Origin: Hyphomicrobium nitrativorans NL23
GTDB taxonomy: Bacteria; Pseudomonadota; Alphaproteobacteria; Rhizobiales; Hyphomicrobiaceae
Reading direction: 5' to 3'
Assembly (NCBI RefSeq): GCF_000503895.1
Contig: NC_022997.1
Span: forward strand, 2,917,821 to 2,981,820
Length of the DNA: 64,000 nt
The position numbers were made by a program, and so were the translations under genes. The number at the start of each line of letters is the position of its first letter. Positions within the stretch are counted from its first letter, which is position 1. The notes under the pieces are model-generated. The model did no database searches. It saw only the letters and a list, made by a program, of their open reading frames with translations, and was not told the origin of the DNA. Shown here in pieces: positions 1 to 13,033 of this stretch.

Positions 1-660
1 GCCGCGCAGCAGCTCGCGGGCCTCGTCATCGGTCTTGGCAGAGGTCACGACGATCACGTCGAGGCCCCACACCTGATCGACCTTGTCGTAATCGATCTCG
101 GGAAACACGATGTGCTCCTTGAGACCGCAGGCAAAGTTGCCACGGCCGTCGAAGCTCTTCGTGTTCAGGCCGCGGAAGTCCTTCACGCGCGGAAGCGCGA
201 TCGTGACGAAGCGGTCCAGGAACTCGTACATCCGGTCGCCGCGCAGCGTGACCTTCGCGCCGAGCGTCATGCCTTCGCGGACCTTGAAGGTCGCGATGGA
301 CTTGGTCGACTTGGTGAGCAGCGGCTTCTGACCGGCAATGAGCGCGAGATCGCCGGCGGCGTTGTCGACCTTCTTGCGGTCGGCCGTCGCCTCGCCCACG
401 CCCATGTTGAGCACGACCTTCTCGATCTTCGGAACCTGCATCGGGTTCGCGTAGCCGAATTTTTCCTTCAGCGCGTCGCGAACGACCTGCTCATAATGCG
501 ATTTCAGGCGCGGACGATAGCCCTCGGGCCGCGGCTTCCACTCGCGCAGCTCGACCTCGCCCTTGGCGCGCTTTTCGGCCTTGGGCTCCTTGCCGGGCTT
601 GCCCTGCGGGGCGCCGCCGGCCGGCTTGCCCGCCTTTGCGGATTTCTTGTTGTCGGCCAT
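1..660 (-). CDS. rplE: 50S ribosomal protein L5 (C-terminus outside window)
   Basis: Large-subunit protein that binds 5S rRNA in the central protuberance. The gene reads leftward off the window edge, so 220 codons are visible. The conserved L5 body begins near residue 48 ([10 protein letters not shown]) and includes [13 protein letters not shown] and [14 protein letters not shown]. Before it is a Lys/Gly/Pro/Ala-rich tail of about 45 residues that ordinary bacterial L5 lacks. The long start is kept because GGAGAAG lies upstream, the ATG is 3 bases past the rplX stop, and no internal ATG fits the usual start. Identity is certain; the role of the tail is unknown. Confidence 0.96.
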   Translation of the reverse strand, partial: MADNKKSAKAGKPAGGAPQGKPGKEPKAEKRAKGEVELREWKPRPEGYRPRLKSHYEQVVRDALKEKFGYANPMQVPKIEKVVLNMGVGEATADRKKVDNAAGDLALIAGQKPLLTKSTKSIATFKVREGMTLGAKVTLRGDRMYEFLDRFVTIALPRVKDFRGLNTKSFDGRGNFACGLKEHIVFPEIDYDKVDQVWGLDVIVVTSAKTDDEARELLRG

Positions 661-663
661 GGC

Positions 664-990
664 TTAGTTCTTCTCCGGAATAAGCTCGCCCGAGCGCTTG
701 GCGACGCGGGCTTTGGTGCCATCTTCCAGGATGCGGAAACCGACGCGGGTCGGCTTGCCGTCCACGGGATCCTCGATGGCGAGGTTCGAAATCTGGATCG
801 GCGCTTCCTTGGAGACGATGCCGCCTTCCTGGGATGCCGTCTGGCGCTGATGGCGGCGCACGATGTTGACACCGCGAACCAGCGCGCGATTCTCCTTCGG
901 GCGGACCTGGATCACTTCACCGCGCTTGCCTTTGTCGCGGCCCGTGAGGACGATCACCTTGTCGCCCTTTTTAATCTTGAGCGAGGCCAT
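664..990 (-). CDS. rplX: 50S ribosomal protein L24
   Basis: Assembly-initiator protein of the large subunit, 108 residues, a normal length. The N-terminal KOW motif is clear ([20 protein letters not shown], residues 7-26), followed by the typical NIVRRHQ segment and an EAPI.ISN core. Its ATG overlaps the rplN stop by one base (TAATG), which suggests translational coupling in the spc operon. rplE follows 3 bases downstream. Nothing is unusual in the protein. Confidence 0.98.
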   Translation of the reverse strand: MASLKIKKGDKVIVLTGRDKGKRGEVIQVRPKENRALVRGVNIVRRHQRQTASQEGGIVSKEAPIQISNLAIEDPVDGKPTRVGFRILEDGTKARVAKRSGELIPEKN

Positions 991-1358
991 TACAGCACCT
1001 CCGGAGCGAGCGAGACGATCTTCATGTGGTTCTTGCCGCGCAGCTCGCGCGTCACCGGCCCGAAGATACGCGTGCCGACGGGCTCACCGTTGGCGTTGAT
1101 GAGGACGGCCGCGTTACGGTCGAAGCGGATCAGCGAGCCGTCGGGACGGCGCACGCCCTTGGCGACGCGCACGATGACGGCCTTCATCACCTGGCCCTTC
1201 TTGACGCGGCCCTTCGGAATAGCCTCCTTCACCGACACGACGATGGTGTCGCCGATGGTGGCGTACTTGCGCTTCGAACCGCCCAGCACCTTGATGCACT
1301 GAACGCGACGCGCGCCCGAATTGTCAGCGACGTCGAGATTCGTCTCCATCTGGATCAT
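990..1358 (-). CDS. rplN: 50S ribosomal protein L14
   Basis: Large-subunit protein at the intersubunit interface near the factor-binding site, 122 residues as expected. It starts [19 protein letters not shown], the family signature, and continues with [13 protein letters not shown]. The ATG at 1358 is the canonical start. The 95-base gap before it (1359-1453) is the S10/spc junction; I saw no convincing promoter or terminator there. The stop overlaps the rplX start by one base. Confidence 0.98.
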   Translation of the reverse strand: MIQMETNLDVADNSGARRVQCIKVLGGSKRKYATIGDTIVVSVKEAIPKGRVKKGQVMKAVIVRVAKGVRRPDGSLIRFDRNAAVLINANGEPVGTRIFGPVTRELRGKNHMKIVSLAPEVL

Positions 1359-1453
1359 CGCACTTGCTCTCTTCCTGCCGCGTCGATCGCGGCGTCAAAC
1401 CTTGAATTCCCGATCCGGATCCCGCTGCGTTTTGCGCGCGGAACCCGAATTCC

Positions 1454-1687
1454 TCAAACCTTTTCCAGTGCAACCCACCGCTTCAACTTGGAAAACGGCG
1501 CCGATTCCTGGATCTCGACGCGATCGCCTTCCTTGAAGACGTTGTTCTCGTCGTGAGCGTGATACTTCTTCGTGCGGCGCACCGTCTTCTTGAAGAGCGG
1601 ATGGGTATAGCGGCGCTCGACTTCAACGACGATGGTTTTCTCGTTCTTGTTCGAGACGACCACACCCTGCAGGACGCGCTTCGGCAT
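1454..1687 (-). CDS. rpsQ: 30S ribosomal protein S17
   Basis: Primary 16S rRNA-binding protein, 77 residues, an OB-fold. Visible signatures are the N-terminal [20 protein letters not shown] and the [21 protein letters not shown] core, with a GDRV.I.E.APFSK.K end. It lies 12 bases after rpmC and is the last gene of the S10-type block before the gap preceding rplN. It is a standard family member. Confidence 0.98.
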   Translation of the reverse strand: MPKRVLQGVVVSNKNEKTIVVEVERRYTHPLFKKTVRRTKKYHAHDENNVFKEGDRVEIQESAPFSKLKRWVALEKV

Positions 1688-1699
1688 CTCTCTATCTCC

Positions 1700-1930
1700 T
1701 TACGCGTCGGTCTTCGACTGGGTTTTCGACTGGGGGGCAGAGCCCGCCCGCTTCTGGCCAGCCACGGTCAGGACGCGCGCGATGTCACGGCGAACTTGGC
1801 GCACGCGCGACGTGTTCTCAAGCTGACCCGAAGCCTTCTGAAAGCGCAGGTTGAACTGCTCCTTCTTAAGCTTCACGAGCTCTCCATCGAGCTGGTCGAG
1901 CGTCAGGAATTTCAACTCTTCGGTCTTCAT
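1700..1930 (-). CDS. rpmC: 50S ribosomal protein L29
   Basis: Small two-helix protein near the exit tunnel that contributes to the trigger-factor/SRP docking area. It has 76 residues; the conserved [22 protein letters not shown] and [14 protein letters not shown] segments fill residues 17-57. The last 17 residues are a Ser/Gln/Lys-rich tail absent from short L29 proteins. It sits 11 bases after rplP and 12 before rpsQ in one leftward transcript. Confidence 0.97.
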   Translation of the reverse strand: MKTEELKFLTLDQLDGELVKLKKEQFNLRFQKASGQLENTSRVRQVRRDIARVLTVAGQKRAGSAPQSKTQSKTDA

Positions 1931-1941
1931 TCTCTCACTCC

Positions 1942-2352
1942 TCAGCCGATGCGCGTCACGATGCGCGTCTTGATCGGGAGCTTGGCGGCGCCGAGCTTCA
2001 GCGCTTCACGAGCGATCTGATCCGGCACGCCGTCCAGCTCGAACATGATGCGGCCAGGCTTCACACGCGACACCCAGAGCTCAATACCGCCCTTACCCGA
2101 GCCCATGCGGACTTCGGCCGGCTTCTTGGTCACGGGCACGTCCGGGAAGATGCGGATCCAGACGCGGCCGGCGCGCTTCATGTGGCGCGTGATGGCGCGG
2201 CGAGCCGCTTCGATCTGACGTGCCGTGACACGCTCCGGCTCCACGGCCTTGAGGCCATGAGAGCCAAAGTTCAGTTCCGTGCCGCCCTTCGCAGCGCCGT
2301 GGATACGGCCCTTGAACTGCTTGCGGAACTTGGTTTTCTTCGGTTGCAACAT
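1942..2352 (-). CDS. rplP: 50S ribosomal protein L16
   Basis: Large-subunit protein contacting the A-site tRNA elbow and needed for late assembly, 136 residues. The start [16 protein letters not shown] and the motifs [19 protein letters not shown] and [23 protein letters not shown] match the family throughout. It follows rpsC by 28 bases and precedes rpmC. No oddities. Confidence 0.98.
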   Translation of the reverse strand: MLQPKKTKFRKQFKGRIHGAAKGGTELNFGSHGLKAVEPERVTARQIEAARRAITRHMKRAGRVWIRIFPDVPVTKKPAEVRMGSGKGGIELWVSRVKPGRIMFELDGVPDQIAREALKLGAAKLPIKTRIVTRIG

Positions 2353-2380
2353 CGGTTCAATCCCTCAGGGAGCGGCCTTT

Positions 2381-3157
2381 TCAGGCCTGCGCCTCGCCCT
2401 CCTTAGCGGCCTCGGCCCGTCCGCCACGGCGGGGACCACGGTCACGGCGCTCACCATCCTCACGGCGCGGACGGCCGGTACCGTCACCGGCGCCCTCGGT
2501 CGCACGGCGCTCGGAGGCCATCGGGTCGTGCTCCATGAGCTCGCCCTTGAAGATCCACACCTTGATGCCGATCACGCCATAAGCCGTCTGGGCGAGACCG
2601 TAGCCAAAGTCGATGTCGGCGCGCAGCGTGTGCAGCGGCACGCGGCCCTCGCGATACCACTCCGTGCGGGCGATCTCCGCGCCGCCGAGACGGCCGGCGA
2701 CGTTGATGCGGATGCCGACGGCACCGGCGCGGATCGCCGTCTGCACGGCGCGCTTCATGGCCCGGCGGAACGCAACGCGGCGCTCAAGCTGCTGGGCGAT
2801 GTTCTCGGCGACGAGCGTCGCGTCGGTGTCGGGCTTTCTGACCTCAAGCAAGTTGAGGTGGACTTCCGACGACGTGAAGCGCGCGAGCTCGCTCCTGAGC
2901 TTCTCGATGTCGGCGCCCTTCTTACCGATGAGCACGCCCGGGCGAGCCGTGTGAACGGTCACGCGGCACTTCTTGTGCGGACGCTCGATCACGACCTTCG
3001 AGATGCCAGCCGTACGCTGCTGCTTCATGATGTGCGCGCGGATGGCGCGGTCCTCATGGAGAAGCTTGCCGTATTCGCCGCGATGGGCGAACCAGCGGCT
3101 ATCCCAGGTGCGGTTGATACCGACGCGCAGCCCGATGGGATTGACTTTATGACCCAT
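2381..3157 (-). CDS. rpsC: 30S ribosomal protein S3
   Basis: Small-subunit head protein at the mRNA entry tunnel, 258 residues. The start [14 protein letters not shown] at 3157 is the family start; the open frame upstream belongs to rplV read out of frame. The KH domain is visible ([17 protein letters not shown]), followed by the C-terminal domain ([31 protein letters not shown]) and a charged Arg/Glu-rich tail of about 45 residues. The ATG overlaps the rplV stop by one base (TAATG). Confidence 0.98.
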   Translation of the reverse strand: MGHKVNPIGLRVGINRTWDSRWFAHRGEYGKLLHEDRAIRAHIMKQQRTAGISKVVIERPHKKCRVTVHTARPGVLIGKKGADIEKLRSELARFTSSEVHLNLLEVRKPDTDATLVAENIAQQLERRVAFRRAMKRAVQTAIRAGAVGIRINVAGRLGGAEIARTEWYREGRVPLHTLRADIDFGYGLAQTAYGVIGIKVWIFKGELMEHDPMASERRATEGAGDGTGRPRREDGERRDRGPRRGGRAEAAKEGEAQA

Positions 3158-3633
3158 TACTCGGCCTCCTTCTCGGCTGCTGTGGCCTCGGCGGCCTTCT
3201 TGGCGCCAGCCTTCGGCTTCGCGGCCTTGCCCTTGGCCTTCTTCGCCTTGGGAGCCTCTTCCTCTTCCGTCTCGCGAACCACGACCGTGATCTGCGAGAA
3301 CGGCTTCAGGATCTGGAAGCCACGACCGCGGCCGCGGGCCGCGAAGCGCTTCAGGACCATGTTCTTGCCGACATAAGCCTCGGCCACGACGAGCGCATTC
3401 ACGTCGAGATCGTGATTGTTCTCGGCGTTGGCGACCGCGCTCATGACGCACTTGCGCACGTCTTGGGCGATCCGCTTCCTCGAAAATTCGAGATCAGCGA
3501 GCGCTTTGTCGACCTTCTTGCCGCGGATCAGACCCGCGACGAGGTTCAGCTTCTGCGGCGAGACGCGAAGGTTCTTCGCAATCGCGCGTGCCTCCTTGTC
3601 CGAGAGGCTTCTTTCCCGGCTCGGCTTGCCCAT
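3157..3633 (-). CDS. rplV: 50S ribosomal protein L22 with K/A-rich tail
   Basis: L22 lines the nascent-peptide exit tunnel. The family core is residues 1-122 ([24 protein letters not shown], then [24 protein letters not shown]). The beta-hairpin that reaches into the tunnel is the ARGRGRG region. The protein has 158 residues because of a tail of about 36 Lys/Ala/Glu residues after VRETEEEE. Similar tails occur in some Hyphomicrobiales. It overlaps both neighbours by one base. Confidence 0.97.
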   Translation of the reverse strand: MGKPSRERSLSDKEARAIAKNLRVSPQKLNLVAGLIRGKKVDKALADLEFSRKRIAQDVRKCVMSAVANAENNHDLDVNALVVAEAYVGKNMVLKRFAARGRGRGFQILKPFSQITVVVRETEEEEAPKAKKAKGKAAKPKAGAKKAAEATAAEKEAE

Positions 3634-3911
3634 TACTTCCTCACCGCTTTCTTGTCGCCGCTATGACCATGGAACGTGCGCGTCGGCGAGAATTCGCCGA
3701 ACTTGTGCCCGATCATGTCTTCGGTGACGTTCACCGGAACGTGCTTCTGCCCGTTGTAGACGCCAAACGTCAGGCCAACGAACTGGGGCAGGATCGTCGA
3801 GCGACGGCTCCAGGTCTTGATGACCTCGTTGCGGCCAGACGACCGCACCTTCTCAGCCTTCTTGAGAATGTAGCCGTCGACGAATGGGCCTTTCCAAACT
3901 GCGCGTGTCAC
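3633..3911 (-). CDS. rpsS: 30S ribosomal protein S19 (GTG start)
   Basis: Small-subunit head protein that forms a bridge with L5 and contacts the A-site tRNA, 92 residues. The start codon is GTG ([20 protein letters not shown]), preceded by GAGGAGACACGAGA, a good ribosome binding site. The motifs [32 protein letters not shown]-type text and [11 protein letters not shown] are present. The stop overlaps the rplV ATG by one base. Confidence 0.98.
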   Translation of the reverse strand: MTRAVWKGPFVDGYILKKAEKVRSSGRNEVIKTWSRRSTILPQFVGLTFGVYNGQKHVPVNVTEDMIGHKFGEFSPTRTFHGHSGDKKAVRK

Positions 3912-3945
3912 TCTCGTGTCTCCTCGGTCTCAGCCGCTCAGGCTC

Positions 3946-4773
3946 TTACTTGCCCTTGGCCTTGGCGCGGCTTCTGACGATGAACTTGTCGGTCTGCTTG
4001 TTCTTACGGGTCTTGAAGCCCTTGGTCGGCTTGCCCCACGGCGTCGCCCAATGCTTACCGCCCTTCGTGCGGCCGCCGTTGGGATGGTCGATCGGGTTCA
4101 TGGCGATCGAACGGACGGTCGGGCGCGTGCCCTTCCAGCGCGTGCGGCCAGCCTTGCCGGTCACTTCGTTGGTGTGGTCGGGGTTCGACACGGCTCCGAC
4201 GGAGGCCATGCAGTCCGAACGCACCTTGCGGGTTTCGCCCGAGTTCAGCTTCAGCACCGCCCAGCCGGCGTCACGGCCGACGAGCTGCACGAAGGCACCG
4301 GCGGAACGTGCGATCTGACCGCCGGCACCCGGCTTCAGCTCGACGTTGTGGACAATGGTGCCGATCGGCATACCCGACAGCGGCATGGCATTGCCCGGCT
4401 TTACGTCGACCTTGGCGCCCGAGACGACCTGGTCGCCCACGGCGAGCCGCTGCGGCGCAAGAATGTAGGACAGGTGGCCGTCCGCGTACTTGATGAGCGC
4501 GATGAACGCCGTCCGGTTAGGGTCGTACTCCAGCCGCTCGACCGTCGCGACGACGTCGTGCTTACGACGACGGAAGTCGATCAGCCGGTAGGACTGCTTA
4601 TGCCCGCCGCCGATGTGGCGCGTGGTGATACGGCCGTCGCTGTTGCGTCCGCCGGACTTCTGCTTGCCCTCGGTCAGCATCTTGACCGGGCCACCCTTCC
4701 AGAGGTGACCGCGGTCGACCTGAACCAGGTGGCGAAGACCCGGAGACGTCGGACGAAAAGTCTTCAATGCCAT
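3946..4773 (-). CDS. rplB: 50S ribosomal protein L2
   Basis: Primary 23S rRNA-binding protein required for subunit association and peptidyl-transferase activity; 275 residues, normal length. It starts [20 protein letters not shown], has the RNA-binding SH3-like core ([10 protein letters not shown]-type text, [19 protein letters not shown]) and the C-terminal GVAMNP-region equivalent [25 protein letters not shown]. It lies between rplW (13 bases) and rpsS (34 bases). Confidence 0.98.
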   Translation of the reverse strand: MALKTFRPTSPGLRHLVQVDRGHLWKGGPVKMLTEGKQKSGGRNSDGRITTRHIGGGHKQSYRLIDFRRRKHDVVATVERLEYDPNRTAFIALIKYADGHLSYILAPQRLAVGDQVVSGAKVDVKPGNAMPLSGMPIGTIVHNVELKPGAGGQIARSAGAFVQLVGRDAGWAVLKLNSGETRKVRSDCMASVGAVSNPDHTNEVTGKAGRTRWKGTRPTVRSIAMNPIDHPNGGRTKGGKHWATPWGKPTKGFKTRKNKQTDKFIVRSRAKAKGK

Positions 4774-4786
4774 CGGTATGGCTCCT

Positions 4787-5080
4787 CTACAGGCCCGTCG
4801 TAACGTCGATCGAGTGGCCTTCCTCGAGCGTCACGATGGCCCTCTTAAAATCGCTCTGCTGGCCGCGAATGCCGCGGAACACTTTCCGCTTGCCCTTGCG
4901 CACCAGGGTATTCACAGCCTTGACCTTCACATCGAAGAGGATTTCGACAGCGCTCTTGATGTCGGTCTTGTTGGCGGTGCCGGCGACCTTGAAGATCACC
5001 TGGTTCGCCTCGGAAACAGCCGTCGCCTTCTCCGTGATGACCGGAGAGAGGATGACGTCGTAGGCCTTGAGCTTGTTCAT
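4787..5080 (-). CDS. rplW: 50S ribosomal protein L23
   Basis: Protein at the polypeptide exit that docks trigger factor and SRP, 97 residues from the ATG at 5080. A GTG one codon upstream is in frame, but the ATG has GGAGG 7 bases ahead and overlaps the rplD stop by one base (TGATG). The motifs are [35 protein letters not shown] and [24 protein letters not shown]. It is a standard family member. Confidence 0.97.
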   Translation of the reverse strand: MNKLKAYDVILSPVITEKATAVSEANQVIFKVAGTANKTDIKSAVEILFDVKVKAVNTLVRKGKRKVFRGIRGQQSDFKRAIVTLEEGHSIDVTTGL

Positions 5081-5730
5081 CACTTCGCCTCCGCGGCTTT
5101 GGCCGTCACGTCGGCGAAGCGCACGTCGAGCGCTTCAACAGCGGCCTTCGTGAGCACGAGCTTCTCGCGGCGGAGAATGTCGTAGACGTTGATGCCGGCG
5201 ATCGGCAGCACGTCGATGTGCGGGATGTTGCGAGCCGCGCGCGCGAAGCCGTCGTCGAGGGCCGCGCCATCGATGATGAGCGCGCTCTTCCAGCCAAGCG
5301 TTGCGAACTGCTTCTTCAGTGCACCCGTCTTGCCTTCCGCCGAAGCCGTCGCGTCGAGCACGACGATGTCGCCGGCCTTGGCCTTAGCCGAGAGAGCGTG
5401 ACGCAGCGCGAGCGCGCGGAACTTCTTCGTCAGGTCGATCGCGTGGCTGCGCGGCTTCGGGCCGAACGCCTTGCCGCCGCCCCGAAACTGCGGTGCCGAC
5501 TTATCGCCGTGGCGTGCGTTGCCGCTGCCCTTCTGCTTCTGGAACTTCTTGCCCGTGACGGACACTTCCGAGCGATCCTGCGCGTGATGCGTGCCGGCCA
5601 TGCGCTTGAGCTGCTGCCAGCGCACCATGCGGTGCAGGATGTCCGAGCGCGGATCGAGGCCGTAAATGGCGTCGGCGAGCTCGATTTCGCCAGCCGCCTT
5701 CGCTTCCAGCGTGGTGACGTTGGTTTTCAT
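5080..5730 (-). CDS. rplD: 50S ribosomal protein L4
   Basis: Exit-tunnel protein, 216 residues from the ATG at 5730; a GTG one codon upstream is in frame but the ATG overlaps the rplC stop (TGATG) with GGAGAAGG ahead. The long loop that reaches the tunnel is visible ([19 protein letters not shown]-like, then [26 protein letters not shown]). In some bacteria L4 also autoregulates its operon; whether it does here cannot be read from the sequence. Confidence 0.97.
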   Translation of the reverse strand: MKTNVTTLEAKAAGEIELADAIYGLDPRSDILHRMVRWQQLKRMAGTHHAQDRSEVSVTGKKFQKQKGSGNARHGDKSAPQFRGGGKAFGPKPRSHAIDLTKKFRALALRHALSAKAKAGDIVVLDATASAEGKTGALKKQFATLGWKSALIIDGAALDDGFARAARNIPHIDVLPIAGINVYDILRREKLVLTKAAVEALDVRFADVTAKAAEAK

Positions 5731-6422
5731 CACGCCTTCTCCTTCTCCGTCGTCCGAATGGCGCCGGGAAGCGGCGCATCGGCATGGGGCTTCTTCTTCA
5801 CGGCGTCGCGGACGATCACCCAGCCACCCTTCGAACCGGGCACAGCGCCACGGATCATCAGAAGGCCGCGCTCCACGTCGATCTTTGCGACGACGAGGTT
5901 CTGCGTGGTGATGCGCTCGTCACCCATGTGACCGGCCATCTTCTTGCCCTTGAACACCTTGCCGGGGTCCTGGCGCTGACCGGTCGAGCCGTGCGAACGG
6001 TGCACGGCGGACACGCCGTGGCTCGCGCGCAGACCGCCGAAGTTCCAACGCTTCATGGCGCCGGCGAAGCCCTTGCCCTGGCTGGTCCCGGTGACGTCCA
6101 CGAACTGGCCCGCAACGAAATGGTCGGCCGTGATCTCGGCGCCAACGTCGATCAAGTTCTCAGGACTGACACGAAACTCTGCCAGTTTGCGCTTGGGCTC
6201 GACGTTCGCGACCGCAAAGGTGCCGCGCTCGGACTTGATAAGCCGCGAGGGCTTACGTGTGCCGGCGCCTACCTGAATGGCCGTGTAGCCGTGCTTGTCG
6301 GCGGTGCGCTGCGAGAGGACCTGAAGATTTTCGAGCTTCAAGACCGTCACAGGCACGTGCTCGCCAGCATCCGTAAAGATGCGGGTCATGCCGACCTTCT
6401 GTGCAATCACTCCGGAACGCAT
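5730..6422 (-). CDS. rplC: 50S ribosomal protein L3
   Basis: Early assembly protein whose loop approaches the peptidyl-transferase centre; 230 residues from 6422. The start [16 protein letters not shown] is the usual alphaproteobacterial one. An ATG 9 bases upstream (6431) abuts the GGGAAGGA ribosome binding site with no spacer, so the downstream ATG is better. The core has [22 protein letters not shown] and the loop [28 protein letters not shown], including the glutamine that is methylated in other bacteria. Confidence 0.96.
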   Translation of the reverse strand: MRSGVIAQKVGMTRIFTDAGEHVPVTVLKLENLQVLSQRTADKHGYTAIQVGAGTRKPSRLIKSERGTFAVANVEPKRKLAEFRVSPENLIDVGAEITADHFVAGQFVDVTGTSQGKGFAGAMKRWNFGGLRASHGVSAVHRSHGSTGQRQDPGKVFKGKKMAGHMGDERITTQNLVVAKIDVERGLLMIRGAVPGSKGGWVIVRDAVKKKPHADAPLPGAIRTTEKEKA

Positions 6423-6485
6423 TCTTCGCATTCCTTCCCTTATTCTCGCGGCCGTCCGGGCGAAACCCGAAGGCTGCGACATCCT

Positions 6486-6794
6486 CTAGAGCTTGATTTC
6501 CACGTCCACGCCAGCGGCGAGGTCGAGCTTCATGAGCGCGTCGACCGTCTGCGGCGTGGGGTCCACGATGTCGAGCATCCGCTTATGGGTGCGCATCTCG
6601 AACTGCTCGCGGCTCTTCTTATCGACGTGCGGCGAGCGGTTGACCGTGAAACGCTCGATGCGGGTCGGCAACGGGATCGGCCCCCGCACCTCTGCGCCGG
6701 TGCGCTTCGCCGTGTTCACGATCTCCCGCGTCGACGCATCGAGAATTCGATGATCGAACGCTTTCAACCGGATTCGGATATTCTGGCCGTTCAT
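6486..6794 (-). CDS. rpsJ: 30S ribosomal protein S10
   Basis: Small-subunit head protein that also acts as NusE in transcription antitermination; 102 residues. It starts [19 protein letters not shown], with [29 protein letters not shown] and the ending [14 protein letters not shown], all typical. It follows tuf by 78 bases and leads into rplC, so here the S10 genes continue the str transcript, a common alphaproteobacterial layout. Confidence 0.98.
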   Translation of the reverse strand: MNGQNIRIRLKAFDHRILDASTREIVNTAKRTGAEVRGPIPLPTRIERFTVNRSPHVDKKSREQFEMRTHKRMLDIVDPTPQTVDALMKLDLAAGVDVEIKL

Positions 6795-6872
6795 TTTCTT
6801 GAACCCGCTAAATGAGGAGAAGCGCTCGGACCCAGCGTTGCCGCCGCCCTCACGAGCGCCTCTCTTCGTCTG

Positions 6873-8081
<1,209 letters not shown>

Positions 8082-8171
8082 AGTTGGCTCTCCTTAAGCT
8101 CGTTCTTTCAGTTCTTGCCCGGCATGACCGGATCTCTGCTACCTGCCGCTGGGCCCTTCAGGGCCACCGCA

Positions 8172-10262
<2,091 letters not shown>

Positions 10263-10335
10263 CAGTCTCTTCCTTCGCGCGTCAGCTGCCCATTACCAGT
10301 TGGGCGCAGCAGCGCTCTGTTCCCTTGTTGTCCGT

Positions 10336-10806
10336 CTACCAGCGGTAGTGCGAGAACGCCCGGTTGGCGTCCGCCATCTTGTGTGTGTCTTCGCGCTTCT
10401 TCACGGCCGTGCCGCGATTGGACGATGCGTCGAGGAGCTCACCCGACAGGCGTTCCACCATGGTGTTCTCGTTGCGCGCACGGGCAGCAGCGATAATCCA
10501 GCGGATGGCGAGAGCCTGGCGGCGCTCGGTACGAACTTCGACGGGGACCTGATAGGTCGCACCGCCAACGCGACGCGAGCGAACCTCGACCGACGGCATG
10601 ACGTTGTCGAGCGCCTGGTGGAACATCGCCACCGGGTCCGACTTCGCCTTGCTCTCCATGCGCTCAAGGGCGCCATAGACGATGCGCTCGGCGACGGACT
10701 TCTTGCCGTCTTCCATCACCGCATTCATGAACTTGGTGAGAACCAAGTCAGAATACTTGGGATCCGGATTGACCTCACGCTTCTCTGCACTGTGACGACG
10801 GGACAT
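10336..10806 (-). CDS. rpsG: 30S ribosomal protein S7
   Basis: 16S rRNA 3-prime domain organiser at the E site, 156 residues. It starts [20 protein letters not shown] and has [42 protein letters not shown] and [15 protein letters not shown], all diagnostic. In E. coli S7 represses the str operon by binding the rpsL-rpsG spacer; here that spacer is 126 bases (10807-10932), but I could not identify the binding structure. Confidence 0.98.
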   Translation of the reverse strand: MSRRHSAEKREVNPDPKYSDLVLTKFMNAVMEDGKKSVAERIVYGALERMESKAKSDPVAMFHQALDNVMPSVEVRSRRVGGATYQVPVEVRTERRQALAIRWIIAAARARNENTMVERLSGELLDASSNRGTAVKKREDTHKMADANRAFSHYRW

Positions 10807-10932
10807 GGGTCCTAGTCCTTCGCTTAATTCGATCGGCTCACTCCCGGGCGAGCCACCTGAAACATTTCAAGAGATCTCCCAGACCTCACCGCGTCTCAGG
10901 CGGCTCGTCCGGGATACCTCCGCGAGAACGGC

Positions 10933-11304
10933 CTACTTCGGCCGCTTCGCTCCGTACTTCGAACGACGCTGCTTGCGGTTGGCGACACCCTGGGTGTCGA
11001 GCACGCCGCGCAGGATATGGTAGCGGACACCGGGAAGGTCCTTCACGCGGCCGCCACGGATGAGCACGACAGAGTGCTCCTGAAGGTTGTGGCCTTCGCC
11101 GGGGATGTAGCCAATGACCTCATGCCCGTTGGTGAGCCGGATCTTCGCGACCTTACGCAGAGCCGAGTTCGGCTTCTTCGGCGTCGTCGTATAGACGCGC
11201 GTGCAGACGCCGCGCTTCTGAGGGCACGCCTCCATGTGGCGCGACTTCTCGCGGTAGACCTTCGGGCTCCGGGGTTTCCGGATCAGCTGTTGTATCGTCG
11301 GCAT
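10933..11304 (-). CDS. rpsL: 30S ribosomal protein S12
   Basis: Decoding-centre protein, 123 residues from ATG 11304 ([32 protein letters not shown]). The streptomycin-relevant segments are wild type: [15 protein letters not shown] and [13 protein letters not shown]. The ending [18 protein letters not shown] is normal. It is the first gene of the str operon, with a leader of about 270 bases from the proposed promoter. A longer reading upstream would add non-conserved residues and is rejected. Confidence 0.98.
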   Translation of the reverse strand: MPTIQQLIRKPRSPKVYREKSRHMEACPQKRGVCTRVYTTTPKKPNSALRKVAKIRLTNGHEVIGYIPGEGHNLQEHSVVLIRGGRVKDLPGVRYHILRGVLDTQGVANRKQRRSKYGAKRPK

Positions 11305-11584
11305 TCGACGTTCCGCCTTCTCGACCGGCTCCACGCCGGTTGGTTGCCGTTTCGGTTTGTCCGCGCACCGCTGTTCGATAAGAATGCGTGCACCAAACAA
11401 AACCCGCCGAGCCCCGGATCCCCCGGAGCCTGGCACGGAAAAAACCAGAGGATCATCCGGCTTGCCTTATCGGCTTGCCAGCGATCTTGGTCCGAAAATG
11501 TCCTCTGCTTTTGGACGGCAGCGTCTAGGCCAAAGCGCGAAAACGCGCGGAGATTGCCTACCACCTACCGTGAGAGTGGGCGCA

Positions 11585-11613
11585 GCTATATACACTTGTG
11601 GATTCCCGGTCAA
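11585..11613 (-). promoter_or_regulatory. Putative sigma-70 promoter of the str operon
   Basis: On the minus strand a TTGACC box (11608-11613) is followed by a 17-base spacer and TATAGC (11585-11590), close to the housekeeping consensus. It points into rpsL with a leader of roughly 270 bases. It is the best promoter match in this gap. The 11305-11816 interval otherwise holds the rpsL leader and the short upstream region of the rightward protease gene. Confidence 0.65.
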
Positions 11614-11816
11614 CACCTTGCGGGCATCGAAAAGCAAGAAGTCGCGAGAGATTGCGATCTGACCGCAAAAAGTTCGCGCAATGCCATCGCCGCCCCGTGC
11701 CGGGTCCCCTCATTAAACACACGAATGACGCTTTTCGGGGGCATTTTTCGGTCGTCCTAGCCAGTTATCCCGCCTTTCCCCGTACCGCCGACCCCCGAAC
11801 GCTGCGGAGGGTGAAA

Positions 11817-12803
11817 ATGCCACCGTTCCTGGACACGAGCGCATACGCCGACGCAATGCAGGGGCCGAATCTGCGCGACGCGGCGATGCTGCTGCTCGGA
11901 TTCGCCGGGCTTGTCGCCGCTCCGGCCATGCTGGCCTGGGGCATTGCCGGCCTGCTCGCGGTGCCGGTCCTGCTGGCGACCGTCTGCGCGCTGGTCGTGC
12001 GGATGCCGCCGGATGCGATGATGCGCCTCTACCGGGCGACCCCCGTGCCGCAGGACGACAGTCAGCTTTCAAGCCTCGTGGACGTCCTCGCCTACCGGGC
12101 GGCCCTCCCCCGGCGGCCCGATCTCTACGTGGTCCCGAGCCTGACGTTGAATGCGTTCGCGGCCGGCTCACGCGATCATTCCGCCATTGCGGTTACGGAA
12201 GGGTTGCTGAGGCGCCTTTCGCTTGCCGAGACGGCGGGCGTGCTGGCCCACGAAGTGGCCCATATCCGCAACAACGATCTCCTGGTGATGGGGCTCGCGG
12301 ACGTCATCACCCGCGTTCTCCAGCTCATGAGCTACGCCGCTCTCGGGATCGCGCTTTATAACGGCCTCGCGTTTTTGACCGGCGAGGACCCCATATCCTG
12401 GTGGGTGGTCCTCACCCTTTATCTTGCCCCCGCGCTTTTCAGCCTGCTCCAGCTCGGCCTTTCGCGCACTCGGGAATTCCAGGCCGACGCGGACGCTGCG
12501 GCCCTCACGGGGGACGCGCCTGCGCTTGCGTCCGCGCTGCGCCGGCTCGAAACGACCACCGGCCATTTCTGGGAGGATCTGATGTTCCCGGTGCCCGGCC
12601 GGCGGGTGCCGCAGCCCTCGCTCATTCGATCGCACCCCGAGACGGAGGATCGCATCGCGCGCCTGGCCGCCCTCAAAGCGGCCTCCGGCGGCCAAGACCG
12701 GCACGCCCCCCTCGTCATCGTGGAGCAGCCGATGGTGAGCCTCGTCGGCTATGGGCCGGGCGACATGCGGCCCCGCTACCGCTGGCCGGGCCTGTGGTTC
12801 TAA
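11817..12803 (+). CDS. Membrane M48-family zinc metalloprotease (HtpX-like)
   Basis: Integral membrane protease of 328 residues. The zinc motif HEVAH is at residues 145-149 and the third ligand is probably E220 in RTREFQADADAAAL. Hydrophobic helices lie near 22-62, 155-185 and 194-213, giving the HtpX-like layout of helices around the catalytic domain. HtpX-type enzymes degrade misfolded inner-membrane proteins. The ATG at 11817 follows GGAGG with a 6-base spacer. The tail beyond residue 285 (ending RPRYRWPGLWF) is not part of the core family. It is transcribed away from rpsL. I use no gene symbol because it is shorter and more divergent than true HtpX in its first 100 residues. Confidence 0.85.
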   Translation: MPPFLDTSAYADAMQGPNLRDAAMLLLGFAGLVAAPAMLAWGIAGLLAVPVLLATVCALVVRMPPDAMMRLYRATPVPQDDSQLSSLVDVLAYRAALPRRPDLYVVPSLTLNAFAAGSRDHSAIAVTEGLLRRLSLAETAGVLAHEVAHIRNNDLLVMGLADVITRVLQLMSYAALGIALYNGLAFLTGEDPISWWVVLTLYLAPALFSLLQLGLSRTREFQADADAAALTGDAPALASALRRLETTTGHFWEDLMFPVPGRRVPQPSLIRSHPETEDRIARLAALKAASGGQDRHAPLVIVEQPMVSLVGYGPGDMRPRYRWPGLWF

Positions 12804-12811
12804 ACTCTTTT

Positions 12812-12847
12812 CGCTCACGCGCCGTCATGGCGAAGCCATGCTCCGCA
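12812..12847. repeat. 36-bp hairpin repeat, copy 1
   Basis: This 36-base unit contains the perfect inverted repeat CATGGC-GAA-GCCATG. A second copy lies at 12929-12964 with two differences, one in the loop (GAC), so the stem is preserved. Both lie between the protease and the MeaB-like gene. Confidence 0.75.
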
Positions 12848-12928
12848 TGGACGGCGCTCCGCGGGGGCGGCACTCGTGCCGGGTCGCCTTGCTCCCGAGC
12901 CCTTGCGGGCTGGGTTGAGAGAGCGAAC

Positions 12929-12964
12929 CGCTCACGCGCCATCATGGCGACGCCATGCTCCGCA
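12929..12964. repeat. 36-bp hairpin repeat, copy 2
   Basis: Second copy of the unit at 12812-12847, in the same orientation, 34 of 36 bases identical, with hairpin CATGGC-GAC-GCCATG. It lies about 70 bases upstream of the GTPase start. Confidence 0.75.
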
Positions 12965-13033
12965 GAGGCGAAAGCGGGGGATGTGACGGCCCGGCCATTG
13001 CAGCCCGACATATTTGTGCGTATCAGCGCGGAC

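Noticed and set aside
5501-5785. Arg-rich open frames overlapping ribosomal genes
   Set aside because: They are out-of-frame readings of rplD and rplC with Arg-rich, non-conserved sequence.
10933-11304. Streptomycin-resistance changes in rpsL
   Set aside because: The [10 protein letters not shown] and [11 protein letters not shown] segments are wild type.
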